Assembly: GCA_037783545.1 (NCBI GenBank)
Contig: JBBELK010000004.1
Span: forward strand, 434,001 to 498,000
From: Henricia sp. BOLD:AAB3569
Taxonomy: Eukaryota > Echinodermata > Asteroidea > Spinulosida > Echinasteridae
Direction of reading: 5' to 3'
Length of the DNA stretch: 64,000 nucleotides
Part shown: one piece after another, positions 11,859 to 26,800 of the stretch
How positions within the stretch are numbered: the first letter of the stretch is position 1
Layout of the letters: each line of letters opens with the position of its first letter
Program-made: the position numbers and the translations under genes
The notes under the pieces: model-generated
What the model was told of the DNA's origin: nothing
What the model saw: the letters and a program-made list of their open reading frames with translations, nothing else
Databases searched by the model: none

Positions 11859-14800
11859 CGACCGTTTGTGTTCTGTATAAGGAGCACTTTTGCTGTATTT
11901 ACACACATTTCTGTTAGACGTACTCAATACAACATAAGGAAGGTTTGAATTTTAACATTGGAGTGCTCCAAAATGCAAGCTTGGCGAATATTAATTTGCC
12001 GTGATTGATCGATTGAAGAAGAATAATTTAATTTACAGCGGCTGGCGAATTCTTTAGATTAATCGATAATAATGTATGTGCATTTCATTATTTGATTCTA
12101 TGAGTTAACCTGTTTACATGAAAATCAGTTGCTTCCATTGCAGAAATGAAATGTTCAATCGTTTTGTCATTATTTGATTATATGAGTTAACCTGTTTACA
12201 TGAAAATCAGTTGATTCCATTGCAGAAATTAAATGTTCATTCGTTTTGCAGAAAATTCGCTAAACCTTAAAAGAGAATAGATTATATAGATATTGTATAC
12301 CTGCGAACAACTTAGCAAAGTATTCATACATTTGAGAGAATATATAATACATTGTAGCTGTAAAATACACTACTACTCACAATAAGTTAGGGAAATTGTG
12401 GGGTGTACGCAGATATTTTATTGAGGGTATGCATTCCGCTTGACTGATTTTGCATAATTTTATGATTAGACGATTGTATCAGCTGCATGACAGACACACC
12501 TTGTCACAGGGATAGGTGAAAACTTTTGATACCGGTAGGTCAAAAAATTGACAACATACTAACTTATTGTGAATAGTTTAGCTGGTATACGGTTCGGTTG
12601 CCTCGGGTATGTTTGTTCATACAACCGCCGGGAGGTGCCCCACCTACAATTTGTAAACGCAACTGTTTATACAGATTGCAAAACAGCTGCCGTATCACAG
12701 ACGTCTATTCGGGGCAGTCCAACTGGAAACAAAAATCAATCTCCATCATGATGCCAAATTATGTTTAGTTTGCTATTATTTTTGTTAAACGTCAACTATT
12801 TTGAAGAGTGCAACAATTTGGTAATGTATTCCTTTCATGCAGATTTATGTCCGTCCGTTATACCAGGCAATAGTCACTCCTACCTCTTCCAAAATAAAGA
12901 CATTTTTTTCAAATATATTATTTTTCGTATTAATATATTCGATGAAATATTACAGGACGCCATACAAGAAAGATTTTTTAAAGGAATCGTAAAAATCTCA
13001 CTCAAACCTCCGCCAAAACAATACCGGTACTTCTGACGCATCCAGAAAATCAATTTTTTTTAAAGCAATACACACGTGAAGGGAATTGTCGAGCGATTTG
13101 ATACAGTGCTGTGAATGCACAAAAAAATATTTTTAGCATTTGTCTAAAATTCATTTGCAAAAAATAAATTGGTCTTAAAGTTGCGCGAAACAGATAACGA
13201 GACTTGCCCCGTGCTAACGATTTTACTTCAGGCCTTGTCACGCATGGCGTGAAAAGCCACGCGTTGCGCGTCAAGTATCGCGTGCAAAGTCAACATTCAA
13301 TCTCGAAATAGATCTCTATTTCTAATACAGATATATATGTCTTTATTAGAAATACAAAATTTAAAAAAATTACGGCGAAACGAAAATATACCCATGGCGC
13401 ATAAACACACTTGAAGTATAGAAAACGAATGTAAATATCGCAACCAAGGTCCTAAAATAAGTTAATGCAATTTCATAAAATTATAAAATACCTCCCCAAA
13501 ATAGTATCCATGGGAAAGAAACATGAAATTTGCAATCTCCAATTTGGATGTGGAAGCAAAAAGGTGTTCACTGCACTGCTTTATGCAACCGGATAAATCA
13601 GTTTTTAAAAATCGGTGGTGTTTTTTTTACAATATCCTTGAAAATATACGGAATGAGAGCGCGAAATTAGAAGAATGGTAATGAGAGTCAATTGCAGTGT
13701 GTCTAATTTCATCTTTTTTTCTTGCATCCCGGCAGTCATGAACATAAAACGGTGGCTATTAGCTAGTTTCCCATTTGTTTTGATTTCTTGAAAATGATAG
13801 CAAAAGCCAATCTTGCATATAACCTTTAACTTGGCTTTACGTTTCCCAAAACGACAACTTGGTGAAAATGGTGATTGAAATGGTTCCATTTAGTGCAACG
13901 CCATTAGGCACTTTTACAGTTTTTTCTATAGCATATATCAGTAGCATGAGTCCCACGTGTCTACTTAAGGCGATAGTGTTTTACTGCGCAGTTTGAGTTT
14001 GCTTAAGGCGCGCGCTAAATCTGCCTCGGTAGGCCTACACAGCAATCTTCAAATTAATTTGGAAAATTTATCAGATAACTGGAAATCTTGAGGTTTGACA
14101 AGTATAGTACATCCCCTTCGATCACATGTGTACATTTGTTGAAAGGGAGTTCTTTTTCTGTCCACATTCCTGTGACTGAAGGGGGTGTACTGGGCACGGC
14201 GTGAGGTAGGTTAGGACATCAAAATTTACGACGCGTTGGCGCCAGCAGCACAAATGTTCGACGAGGACATAATTTATCGAGAAAGAGGTTTAGTTCACTT
14301 TATGTAAAGTGATTGTTCAGAATTTATTGAGATTTAACATGTAATATTAATTTTGAGGTTGAACATGTGTAGGCCCTATATAAATGTGGCGGGATTTTTT
14401 TAAAGACATGCAGGCTATAACATAGCATTTAATGTTACGACGTCAGACAGTGCATCACAATTTACGACAGTGTCGCTATAAAATATTTTGGACGAGGACA
14501 AAATTTATCAAGGATTTACTCAGAGAGAATGTAATTGCAAAGAATTTCGTGCGAGGGTACGAAATAGCATTTAGACTTTAAAGGGCCTGTGACATGCTAA
14601 ACAACTTTGTGCCTAATCTTTGCTTCATAATGACGGATTACTTGTTCAGCAAGACATACTATTGTTCGTTTGGATGTAAAATCAATAAAAGGTGGCCTTT
14701 TTCAACTTTGAAGATTTCACTGCAATAAATCACAGACAGAGGGCGCTGTTTTGAGTGCATCACATAAGGAAGACAGAAGGGAAAAGTTTTAAAAAAACAT

Positions 14801-17800
14801 AAGACTTCAAGTTGGACTTGTGGCAAATTGCTGCAGTTTCTACCCCCAGTTTTGTCATGGCTTACAGCAGGCAACATGTAAAACAAACTCAAACAGCCAT
14901 GGATTACAAAAGTTTCAGGAAAATTGAGAAAAAAGTGGAATCTTTTGTGCACAGTTGAATGGTGATTTTCCTGTGTTTGCCTCTTGTGACATAGTGACCT
15001 TGGTCATGAATATGCATATTTGCATTAGCATAAAAACTAAAAACCTTTGTTTTAACCCCCAAAACAAGCTCCAAATAGGATTTGTATGACTTTAACCGAG
15101 TAGAGTGGTTTTAATGCATATATTTCATTGATAAAAATCCTAAATAAGGGCCCTTTAATATTGGTGTTGTAATCATGCGGGATGTGATGCGTCGAGGCAC
15201 TGCACAATTGGAATGGCAGATAGGCAATTTGCGTTTTCAGAGTAATTGACAGGATTGACCAGAAATAGATGGGTGGATCCATCTGCAGCACGATATGTGG
15301 CAGAGGGACTCCCCCGTACCATTGTTTCCCTATTGTGGCTCCAAGGAATACCAAAATAATTTTTAGGGAGTGGGGGGTGGGGGTGCGGGGTCGGTGCGTT
15401 AACAAAAGGGAAGAGAATGCTGGGTATAGGTGGAGCTACACGCTGATGATGTTACAATCAAAACACATGCTCGAATGTTTGTGTGCAGCGATGCTGGAAA
15501 ACGCCAGCAAAAAATGTGGCCTGTGTTGCCTATGGACCTAAAGGCCCATTGTACCATTTGCAACGACCCAACATTTTACATTATACACTACTCACAATAA
15601 GTCAGGGATATTGGTATGTTGTAAATTTTTGATTTTTTCTTTTCTTTTTAAATGACTGTTTTCCCACCTATTCCTTTGACAAGGTGTCTGTCATCATATG
15701 TGACCCGCTGTGGAATAAGTCGCGCAGGCTAGGTCGAGTATTCGCGACCAAAGTAGACATTTGTGGCGGTCACACGCTCATTAAAATACAAAAAAAAGTG
15801 GAAATTCCTGGCAATGGTAACAGACACCAAATGAATTTATTTCTGTCCAAGATGGTACTTTCTGCAGGAAATTAACAACTGAGCGTGGTTTTAAAAAAGT
15901 GTGTGCGCACACGCATTTTTTTAAACATTCGTTTAAATTAACAACTGAATGTGGTTTTAAAAATGTGCACACATTTTTTTAAACATTCGTTTAACACAAA
16001 GTATGCATGAATGTTCAAGTCATGCAGCTGAAATTTCTGTAAATTAGTTTATACCAATTAACAATCTCCATTAGATATGTAATTCCCTTATTCCATGAAT
16101 TCGCCAAAATGTTTCGTGTTGCAAATAACTTACTGAGAATTTTAATAAATTTGGTAAATTGAAGGCAGTATTGACATCGGCCGACAATGATATTTATCGT
16201 TCAACCTTCATACATAAATTCCGCTTTTGTTTTTACAAGAACACGTTGACTATCATGACTTCGAACTATGGCCCAGACTATCTGTGCATATGCTGGTTTC
16301 AACTTTGTGTTACCTTGAGAAATCTGATGCGATGAGTTACGCCACGTCTGAAGTAAAATTTGCACTTTCTCAATCAGACGACGCGACTGATGAGACCACC
16401 GCATTATGGTATTAAAAGGTTGGATCCCTTAGATCCCATCTGGTCGCACAGTCCCAGCAAGATTGGCAAAAACAAGCCATCCAATCTTCTGGTAATAAAT
16501 CAAGCGAGATAATAACGTATTCTTGATGCAATCGTCCTCGCCAAGAATCACAAACTGCGGGCGAAGCGACGGAAATCAATTGTGATTCCACAATCAGCAG
16601 CAAGACCTTGTTGTCCAGACGTCCTCGCCTTTTGCTATACGTAACTGGGAGAAGCGATGTAGCGTCACGATAACTAGTGTTGGCAGCTAGAATACCCAGT
16701 GATTTACGTGCACATGATGCATATCAGTCACTTTAAATTCTATACCCTCTCCCAACATTTGTTTTTCTCTATTTTTGTTCCTGGCCTGGGCACGTTCGGC
16801 AGTTTTACGCACGATTGTGAGGGTATTTTGGGCCACCGTGTGAATCGCAACATGGATCCCATATTATATTCTGATAGCCCACATTCATCCCAGATAAGTC
16901 AGCTTATGGGGCCATCCATATTTAGCATATGGGTCTTTCTATAAATTAGGGGTCAAAGTGACATTTAGTGTCCCCCGTTACACCTAATGTGTTTTTTTTG
17001 TACAAACAAATCATTAAAATGGCCTTTAAACTATTTTGTATGAATTGTACTTTATGTACTCACTCTTTGAGATGGAAAGTATTTAAAGAATGTGTCCTGA
17101 ATTTACAAAAACAAGATGTAAAATGTAACGGTGGACACCAACATTGGACTCCTAATTTATAGAAAGACCCATATCTGTACTAATAAATATCGTACGTTTC
17201 CAGTTGATACCATTACATTGTAGTATTATATGCATTTGCCGGTGTTTTTACATTTACGAGTGACCCTAAACCGACAAATAAGGTGGTAAGAATTCAAACA
17301 ATGACATTTCTGGTAATATAGGTCCTACATTATATTTGCTGTTGATTGTAAATTACATGCTATGGCTATATAAACTCCTTAAAACAAGTTTGGAAAGTCA
17401 AGTTTGACTGACGATTGAGTTACTAAATCATTTCCCTTGAATTTGGTATCATTGGAAAGCCATGTTATTCCTCTTTACAGTTATGATTAATCAATTGGGG
17501 GATGTGCAGTATAGCGGAATACCCCTGTGGGTGGAAAGTTAAATGTCACAAAATTCACTGCTATGTCATGCAGTGCATTCCCCTTTTGTTGGAGGATGGG
17601 AATGTGTCAATGCACTTTTTGACAATAGCAATGCATTTTGTGACATTTCACTTTACACCCGCCCCGGCCGTATTTGTGCTGCACATCCCCCAATTGCTTA
17701 ATCATAACAAATGACACATCATCGTAAAGAGAAATAACGGGGCTTTCCAATTATATAAAATTAAAGGAACATTATTTTGCAACAAGAGAGAAATCGTCAG

Positions 17801-20800
17801 TCAAACTGGACTTTCCGAACTTTTGTTGATGAGTTTAGTTCTTTTACATTCACGTGTAAAAGCTATTACGTTACTTATTTTTTGTTTAAAACTGCGATTG
17901 ATTTTTATAACATTTGTGGTTGGTTTCACAGTAAATTCTTACGGTTAGCATTATATTCGCTGGTGTTATGACATTTTAAAGGTTAGCCTATATCTGATGA
18001 CGTTAATTTTGAGGAGGCAATTTTCATTCGTTTTCTCTGAATCATGTATATTCACTGTTAACTGGCAATGTTCCAAATTTCGATGCAAAGACGAAGCTTC
18101 GAAGACGAACGTAGTTTGCCACCTTCGCAATCAGCAGTTTGGATTTTATAGAACTTATTCGGGGAACACGATTGAAAATTGCATGTACATGAAAATTACG
18201 TAAAGAAGTTGTATGATCTTCTTTTGTAATAGGGAGAATTTTATATCAGAGACTTTGATTTCGGAATATAGCCCAAAAGTGCCAGTGGGATCTTTTTTTG
18301 ACAAAATTGAATGGGAAACGAGCTTTCTTTCGCGGCAGTTTTTTGTGAAATGAATTACCATTGGCCAATTCATATTGAGGAAAGATATTTGTTACAGTTA
18401 AACTGATTAAAAGATACATGCAGTAATACGTGATTCAGCTAGGGAGTTCCAAAGTGCAGCTATAAGAGGGAAAAAAGCTACTTTGTAAATATCTCGCAGT
18501 ATTTGCTTTGGGAGTAGGCCTATGTGAGATATGTGAGAGTTACTAAGATAACAAAAAGCCGTTGTTGGTGTAAGTCACGTACAAAACGGTCCTGTTCGAA
18601 TCTAAACGACGTTTTATTTACTTGTACATTGGGACGACATGGTTTTCACTAAGTACAAATTCACATATTTTCTGTAGGCATACTGTACGACAAACGACAC
18701 CAGCTCCCTATACCTTTTAACACATTCATAACAAAATATGTAAGAGCATCTACAGTATATAGTAGTTATATGAAGACCACGCAGGGTTATCTCTTTTTGC
18801 TTCACAGTCTCTAAGCCAATCATTCATTTTTATCTTCAGTGTTCTGTACATCTGAGACTTTCCCAGACAAGATTAAAACGATTTTTTGTCCCACTGTCCA
18901 TCAATAATGTCGCTCTTTGAACAATAATAAACCGTGTAAACTCCGATTAGTGGCTTCAGTGACGTCATTTTTCATGACTCAAGTTTTGGTCAGAATTCAA
19001 TATTTATTTTAGAAAATGCAAGCCTTTTTGACAAGGTACAAAATAGGGTCTGGACGTGAATAATTGCTTTGGATCGGGCAATTATAACAACCGACACACT
19101 CCAGCGAGCACAAAGGTCCTCCAGTCTACTGTAAGAAGACGGTAATCGCTCTTGACGAGTAAAGCACGCCAGTCGAAACGTTGAGAAATCAACCAGCTCT
19201 TCTCCGCAGAGCCACACGCGGTGCCCGTAGATTTCATACATTAATTACCGTCTCCGTCATGCGGAGCTTCAAATCCTATCCCAAGAAGTTGATTGCTAAG
19301 TTGATTAGACGTCGCATGGGCGCAGCGCTGTACATGTTGTATCAAAGGTTAAAGGAGTTGTGCACATGTTTCCATGCAGAAAATGGACTTGATAGGACAA
19401 AACAAAGTAGATAAATAAGATATGTGTTTTGCTTCTTGTGGGTACATTTTGTGTGCGTGGTTTCCGCGCGTGCTTTATCCGGTGTGCTGACTGACACTGA
19501 ATAACGAACGCAACATCTGGTATATGGTGACCAATCACCATTGAAATGAAACAACCAAACATGGTAGAGCGTCTGCCTGGTGAGTCGGAGGTTTCGGGTT
19601 CGAATCCCGACAAGGCCCTTACGATTTTTCTCTAATACCATGTTTGGTTGACACTGAATAGGAAACCTTTGTAAGGATTCTGTACCGAGATTTTAGGCCG
19701 ATCCGCGTGTCATCAGAGATAGTGTACCCCGTATACAGACCTGTTGGGGGAGTATCCCCATCCGATCTGGGCACGAGAAAGGGGCAGAATGTATCTTTGA
19801 GTTATGGAGTGAATGCATAGTTCCGAGATTGCCCAGTTAACCCCGCCCCTTAGATATTGTTGCTATGTGCTCACAAGCCATCGCAAAAAAATGGCGACTC
19901 GACGTACAAAGCAACGGGACTCGGCATGGAAAGCACAGATTCAGTGGAGAAAACTATTTATGTTTTAGGTTCGACAGTTACCGTAGCACACACTGAGCGA
20001 AGGGCTAGTAATGCAGGGATGACATGTATTCATAAAAATGCGCTTTCCTACCTTTGAACAGCGAATCGCCCGACATTGAAACCAAAATTCACCCGGTCAC
20101 TGGCGCATACAACATACAAACTGTATGGGCAGAAAATCGCGTGACTGTGTAATGATTGCATCACTTTGACCTATGTGGGCGCCGTCTGCTAGCTCTGTTG
20201 TGATTGGTCGGCGGGTTCGGCTTGATTGACAGGTCGGAACTATGCATTGACGACGGCTCAACAATACAACATTGCCCGCTGGCCACCGCCGCGCAGCCTG
20301 TCTCATCTGCACATGGCTTTATGAAATTAATTTCTTTATCTAATCATGCTGATTAGTCCGACTTTTGGCACGCATGCCTTTATTGTTCTTCAGGCTTTTT
20401 TTCTGCCATTGCCATGCCCTTGTGTTGTCAATTTCTAGTGCTTGTCATCTGAAAACATGATTAATGTTTTTGTGTCTATAGCGTAGAAAGAAAAGTACAC
20501 ATGTTGTACTTCCCTCATATTTGTCTATCATTTTGCTTTATCTTACCGTTTCCAGTCCTCGGCATTATGCTAAATTCCATTTCGTTTTGTCAATTTTTAA
20601 CCTTGCAGTGTGTATTATACATGTATGTACACCCACATGTTCGTATAAGTGTATTACTACAATATATTTCGTATACATGTGACTTTCTACAGCACCATCA
20701 AAATACAATTACATATATATTATAATATTCTAATTCTAAACATCTTTCGCAAGACCTTATACAACTTCGCGTATTTTTCCAATTTGTTTTCCTCCTTAGC

Positions 20801-23800
20801 CGCTGTGGGAGTTTTTGCAGTCTATACTTGGCCGCGTGAATTTTCCCCATGAGATTTCCCTTGGGCTTTTCTCCCACTTCTAAAACTGCATCTCTGTTTT
20901 GTTATCTCAAGCTCATGATAACAAAGTAAAGTTAAAGCTATAAACCGTATAGTTGATGGCATAAAGAGCTGTTTGCCAAAGATATCATCAACATCTGTGG
21001 AAGTCGAAATAAATGCGTCTGATAGGTCTAGCGCTTTTCTATCCTTTTTTTAAATATGTCGTTCTGTTTCTTGAAGCACTCGACAGATTTTCGTTTTTCT
21101 TTCAAAATGGCGCGTGTGACATGCCCAAATGTTGAACATAACAATATTTTCCTCAATTAACCGTCCGTTTAAGTCCGTGTCTACTTGCTGCATTCATGTG
21201 ATTGTTGCAAAGCGCACTGGCACCAGAAGGCCAAACTTTGCATGCCTTCGCTCGACCGTTAAAAACAAAATCCCTGTGCGCGCTTTTTAGGCGTCTCCGA
21301 CTATAGTCAGCAGTGCTGTTGTATAGCAGTCGTAAATACAAGAATTGTTAGTTACATTTTGGGCGGAAGATTTACACCCGAGTGCGCACATCCCGCAACT
21401 GCCAGCCGTGACAGCTACAATTAATTAAGTCGGCATGAATGAAAGCGAGTCGTTCAGGAGCTAGTCACGTCGAGTTAGACCCGGGAGCACTTGCCTGTCA
21501 AATCCACTGTTAAGCCACCCGATATAATTTGACAAGTCTTATAGCGCCTCTGTAAAGTTCTGCTAAAACGCACGCCACTTTGTACAACAACCATTAGCTT
21601 GCGTTGCTAGTATTAACTACCATGTTGTCGCACTTCAGTCTTTCAGACAAATTCCCAACTGGAGGTGCATTTCAAAGGCCCATTGTATCATTTGCAATGA
21701 CCTAATTTTTCTTTTTTCATGAGTTAACAAGAAAAACCTTACTCAAAGTGTTGATAGCAATGGTAACAAACACCACATGGATTTATTTCCGTCAAAAAAG
21801 GTATTTCATGTTGGAAATTGACAACCGAAGGTGGGTTTCTAAAAAAGTCCCGTGCATGCTTGGGACTTTTTTACCATTCACTTGTAAACAAAATCCATAT
21901 ATAGATTTTCAAGGTTTTCTGAAGCATTGATGCATCTATGTAGCTAAAATTTATTTAGGCTAGTTTACCAACATTCTTCCTTAGATATGTTACACTCTTA
22001 CTCCACGAATCTGCAAAAGGTTGTATCTTGCGAATTATACATAGGGCCTTTACAAACAATGTCTGCACACAATTTTGTTACCATTCATTCAACACACACA
22101 AATTCATGGATTTGTTTTTGATTTTCTGAAGTATTACTGCATCTATGTGGCTGAAATGTCTACAAGGCAGTTTATCAACATTATTCCTTAGTTATGTAAT
22201 GCTGTTGTTCCTGTTTTTAAAAGTTTTCCAATCATGTCTTTAATAATGTCAAAACACAGTGCGAGAATCGATTGAATGAAAACAATTGCACCACTGTATA
22301 TTGGCGACATGATAAAACTGTGTTTGCGCAAATTCGAAAAGTGACGATCAGCTGATGGTGCACAATTCATCCGACGGATATAATAATCCAAATTTATCTT
22401 GATATTCCTATAACAACAATTCTAAAGCGTGAATGTATTTTTAATAAATGAGTCGAAATCGGGTTAACATCATAGCATTCACAAAATATACCTATTAAAA
22501 CCCGATGATGTACCGGAAGCCATTGTTTGTTGCTGGGGTCACAGGTCATGCATGATATTCAATGCTCCACGGTGATTATACATGTATTAAAGGAGCGTGT
22601 CCAGATCACATTTTTGAGCCCCCATTTTTCCCATGGGTGGTAAGATTTTGATACCATATCATCTGTCCTATTTTTCTCATTACCATTCTAAAATGTCGCG
22701 CTCCCAATCCACATATTTCCAAGGTTATCGTCAAAAACCACCGATGTTTTTTAAACTGATTTATCCCGTTCCATAAAGCAGTGCAGTGATTACACCAACC
22801 TTTTTGTTTCCACATCCAAACTGGAGATTGCAAAATTTTTGTTTTCTTCCCATGGATAGTATTTTGGGGAGGTATTTTATATGGTTGTTAGGTTGGAACG
22901 AAATCCATTTCCTGGAAAATCTGGACAAGTTCCTTTAATCGAATCCACCCACAGAGGTAATTTGAAAATTCAAAATTTAAGTTTTGGTATCAGCTTAGTG
23001 TGCGTACAAAAAGGTATCTTTTAAAACATGTTTGAGGAAATTCTGATAATTGTTGGCGAAGTTATGACCAATTAAAGTATGACATCAGAAAAAGTGAAAT
23101 AGAGCTATTGGTCTTTAAAGTTTGACAAACTCGTTGATTATTTAATTATTTGTCAATAATATGAGGAATTTTGAGACGGTTCAAACAACAAAACAAATCT
23201 TGAATGTATCCCGATGCTCAAGTTGATTCTGCCAAATTTTCAAGTTGGTCCCAGAGGCAATTTGTTAATGTTGTGGGCCCATATCACGTAATGGGAAATG
23301 CCGAGAAGCGTCGGGTTTTGCCAGAGTCGGTCACATATTTTGTCACCTCGTGATATAATGGTGACAACTTACCCCTTGTTCAAATATTTAATTATTTTCT
23401 CTTTCTCGCTATCTTTCTTGCACAGAATGAAGAGGGTTGGGCGCTGAACGAGCTACTGCAGGAGCTTCTGACCAACGCCTCGGGGTGGACAAGTAACCCT
23501 GTCATGATCATTGGTCCTTTGCGCAATGAAATTACCGAGATCGTGTCCCTTACAACATTCTACTGGAATCTTGTCCAGGTAAAATACAGATTCTCTTAAA
23601 AAAGAAACGCAAATTTCCTAAAATTTAAATTCTGGGTCAGAATTGAAGTTGTTGAATTCAGTAAACTTGTGGATAACAGAGCACTGATCGACCAAACACT
23701 TTGTAATTGATTTCAAGACTATTGCCCAAATGTGTTTTGCCCAATCGTTTCGTTCTGGGAACCAGACTACCTAAACGAGTATCTTTTCTCAAATTTGCAC

Positions 23801-26800
23801 CAGTACAGTATTCCCTGCGCGCTGTACATGATACTCGCTATTATACCCTTGACTGGCGACGCCACGCACGCTCGGCTTCACGCAATACTGTAACCACAGA
23901 TTGTCGACAGTTATCTCAAAAAGTCCACCCAAGACGCCCATATAACCCCAAAACAGATATACAGTAGGTTGAATCTGTATCTGAGCTCTATATTGCCAGT
24001 TAACATTTTGTGTCAAAAACACAAATTCACCGCGTTTTACGAGTTTGAAGCGGCAAAGAACTCCTCTCACCTCCGGAAACTCATTCGCTTGTGTACAATC
24101 GTACGTACGAGATTCTGCTAGAGTACCGGGTACTAGATTTGTATACCATCATGCACTGCGCTATGTACCGCGCGCAGTGAATTGTGGGGGAACCGTAAAG
24201 GCACGTATTGGTTGATTATACAATCGAAAAGATATAAGGACAATTTAATATAGCATATGTGGACGAAATTATACTTTTTTTCCAGATGTACCTACCTCAA
24301 TACCGTGTGAAAAGGCTTTGAGTGAATCAACTTCTAAAACTTCGACTGGACAACCTTTTCATTTTAACATTTATGGTTATATTTGTACAATTCATTCAAT
24401 AACGACCAACTTACACATATTTTAAGAAATAAATTGAAGATACAAAAATTCAAGGGATTTCAACGCAGACGTATACCTCAAAGGCTTGTAATTACAAACG
24501 TATAGTCATTGCCCCATAGGCCTACATGCAGGCAGTGTTATATGAACCAGGTGTGTGAACGAAAAACAAATTGTGAAACATTCAGTCTTGCCAATGTTTT
24601 CAAGCACGTTTTACTGGACTACTTGTGGATTTAGCAGCTCAGGCATAGAGATACTGATATAATAGCCCGGGCAAGTGATATGCCTCGGTAGCATTTCGGT
24701 TACGACCGATCGCGAGCCTGTAATCCACGTTGCATTTGGTTACGGTCATTCGATTCTACCCAAAATGTGGGTCGCAGAGAGAAGAAAATCCTCAGTTAGG
24801 TCACGTGAGGGAAATTGAAGAAATGGGTCAGAGGACTTGGGTGTTCATCCATGGGTCGTTCAGCGACTTAGATGGCAATGGTGAGCTACTATGGATCTAT
24901 CAGCGCCGTTTTATATTCCCTGATTTTTATCAGGGGAAATCATCAGAATACGGATGACGCGGAAGTGCATGCACGCTGATTAGGATATCGTTAACAGCTC
25001 AGGGACTTTTTAAAGTTATGTTGTCTGATCTGAAGATCGACTTTACTTTGAAAATAATGGTAACCGAAGATGGGTAGTTTTTCGGTTTTGCTAGAGTTGT
25101 TAACCTGCTAATCGAAGAAAGCGATATCGACAGACTTGATACAAACTTTGACATTTTCTTGGGGGTTTCCTCCCACTTCTAGAACTGCATCTTCTTTTTC
25201 GTCATTGTGAGTAATTGATAATAAAGTAAAGTTAGGCCTTAAAGGAGCGTATTCAGAAAAATTGATTGTTTTAGCCTAACAATCGAATAAAATACCTCCC
25301 CAAATATCCATGGGAAGAAAAAAAGGAAATTTGCAATCCCAATTTGGATGTGGAAGCAAAAAGGTTGGTGCACCAAGCCTGAGCCTGCCATTCGTAAAGG
25401 TACTTGCAAACTGGAAACAAAAGGTCAACATTTTTACTTGTTTGTGAACCTCGTTTTCGATGACAATTTGAAATTACTCAATCTCAAGCAGAATCGCAAC
25501 TTTTCCCATTTTCCGCCAACTGTACGCACTCGCACAAAATCTCCGTTCCACATTATGACTTAATTGTCCCCCAGCGTTTATCTTACGTTCATCAGTCGCG
25601 TCTGCGTGGGAGCTAAGTGCAAAATGCATCTATTTGATGAGCACACCTGAAGGCAGAAGGACCGATACACAGCGAATTGCGCTTTCGATAGTTTGGAAAC
25701 TTTAATGAGATCATCTTCTTCTTTTTTAGCTCAGGGGATCGCGTTGAAAAAACGTGACCAGGGCTTGTTGTTTTAATCGCTGCTTCTCGCTAATACATTC
25801 TGCCAAAAGCAACAAGGTCACAATCTAATACAATAAGCAACAATGGATAAAAATGCTGGACGCTTGAAGATAATGATAACAGGATTGTTTTTTTGCCGCA
25901 ATTTTGGTAAATAAATGGATCCGTGCGCAAATTGCGAGCAGTGAAACATGGCGGAAAATTTGAAATCGCGACGTGAGTATACGGATAAATGCACAGATTT
26001 ATGACATACAAATGCGAGCACTATTTCGGATATCAAATGTTTGCACGACCACTTTTTGTTCATTACCAATGCTTGGCCGGTTAGTTTCTATACACCCAAA
26101 ATCATGCACTGTTTTTATTCCCTGTGCGTGCCATTTCGTTAAAAAGTGATTCAGCCATTTTGGCAGGTTCGCGTGTTAAAATTTCGTTTCACCTGTTGAC
26201 ATGTATTGTTTATCGTGCATTGCAGAATGCTATTTTCGATTTTTTTTTTTCAACGGGCAATCATTAATAAGTGAAGAGTGGCTGCGCATTAAACAAATAC
26301 CAAACGCTTAGTAACACTACCATTTCAGAAGTCTGATTTATTGATAAACTGTCGTTTAGTACGTCTGGTTTATTCGATCTCCGGTTTAATAATTCATTTT
26401 CTTCCGTGTTTAAACTACGCATTGTGCCAATGGGTTATGTTTGTCATTAGATACTATAATGTAAGCAACGCAAACGCGAAATACATTTGATTAGATATTG
26501 CTAGTAACGAAATTCTGTTTATTGTCACGCCACGCAGGCTCATTTTTACGACGTGGTGGTTTCGATCCAGTTTTTGTTGAGGCCTTTCCGAAATCAAAAT
26601 AATTAAGTAACAACGAAATCAAATCGGATTTAAAAGTATATGTTTTAAGCATTTATCACGACTTAAACATCGCTTTAGCGATCTTTACAACCAATTGTGT
26701 TGGAGGCGATCTGAACATGTTTTAGCGAGATGTTTAGGAGACCTTTGACGGAATACTTTTGACAGAATTATTGAGACTGCAAAAATATTAACGTGTGCAG

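Noticed and set aside
12085..12254. CRISPR-like repeat array
   Set aside because: Only two copies of a contiguous 82-nt unit, in an animal intron; it is a simple tandem duplication.
15052..15405. 117-codon minus-strand frame with hydrophobic stretches
   Set aside because: It spans the right end of the TTAA-flanked MITE (14582-15154) and unrelated flank, so it is not a single evolutionary unit.
19504..19648. Functional tRNA-Thr gene
   Set aside because: The box B and T-arm are good, but the 5' acceptor strand and part of the D-arm are absent and the anticodon stem has mismatches.
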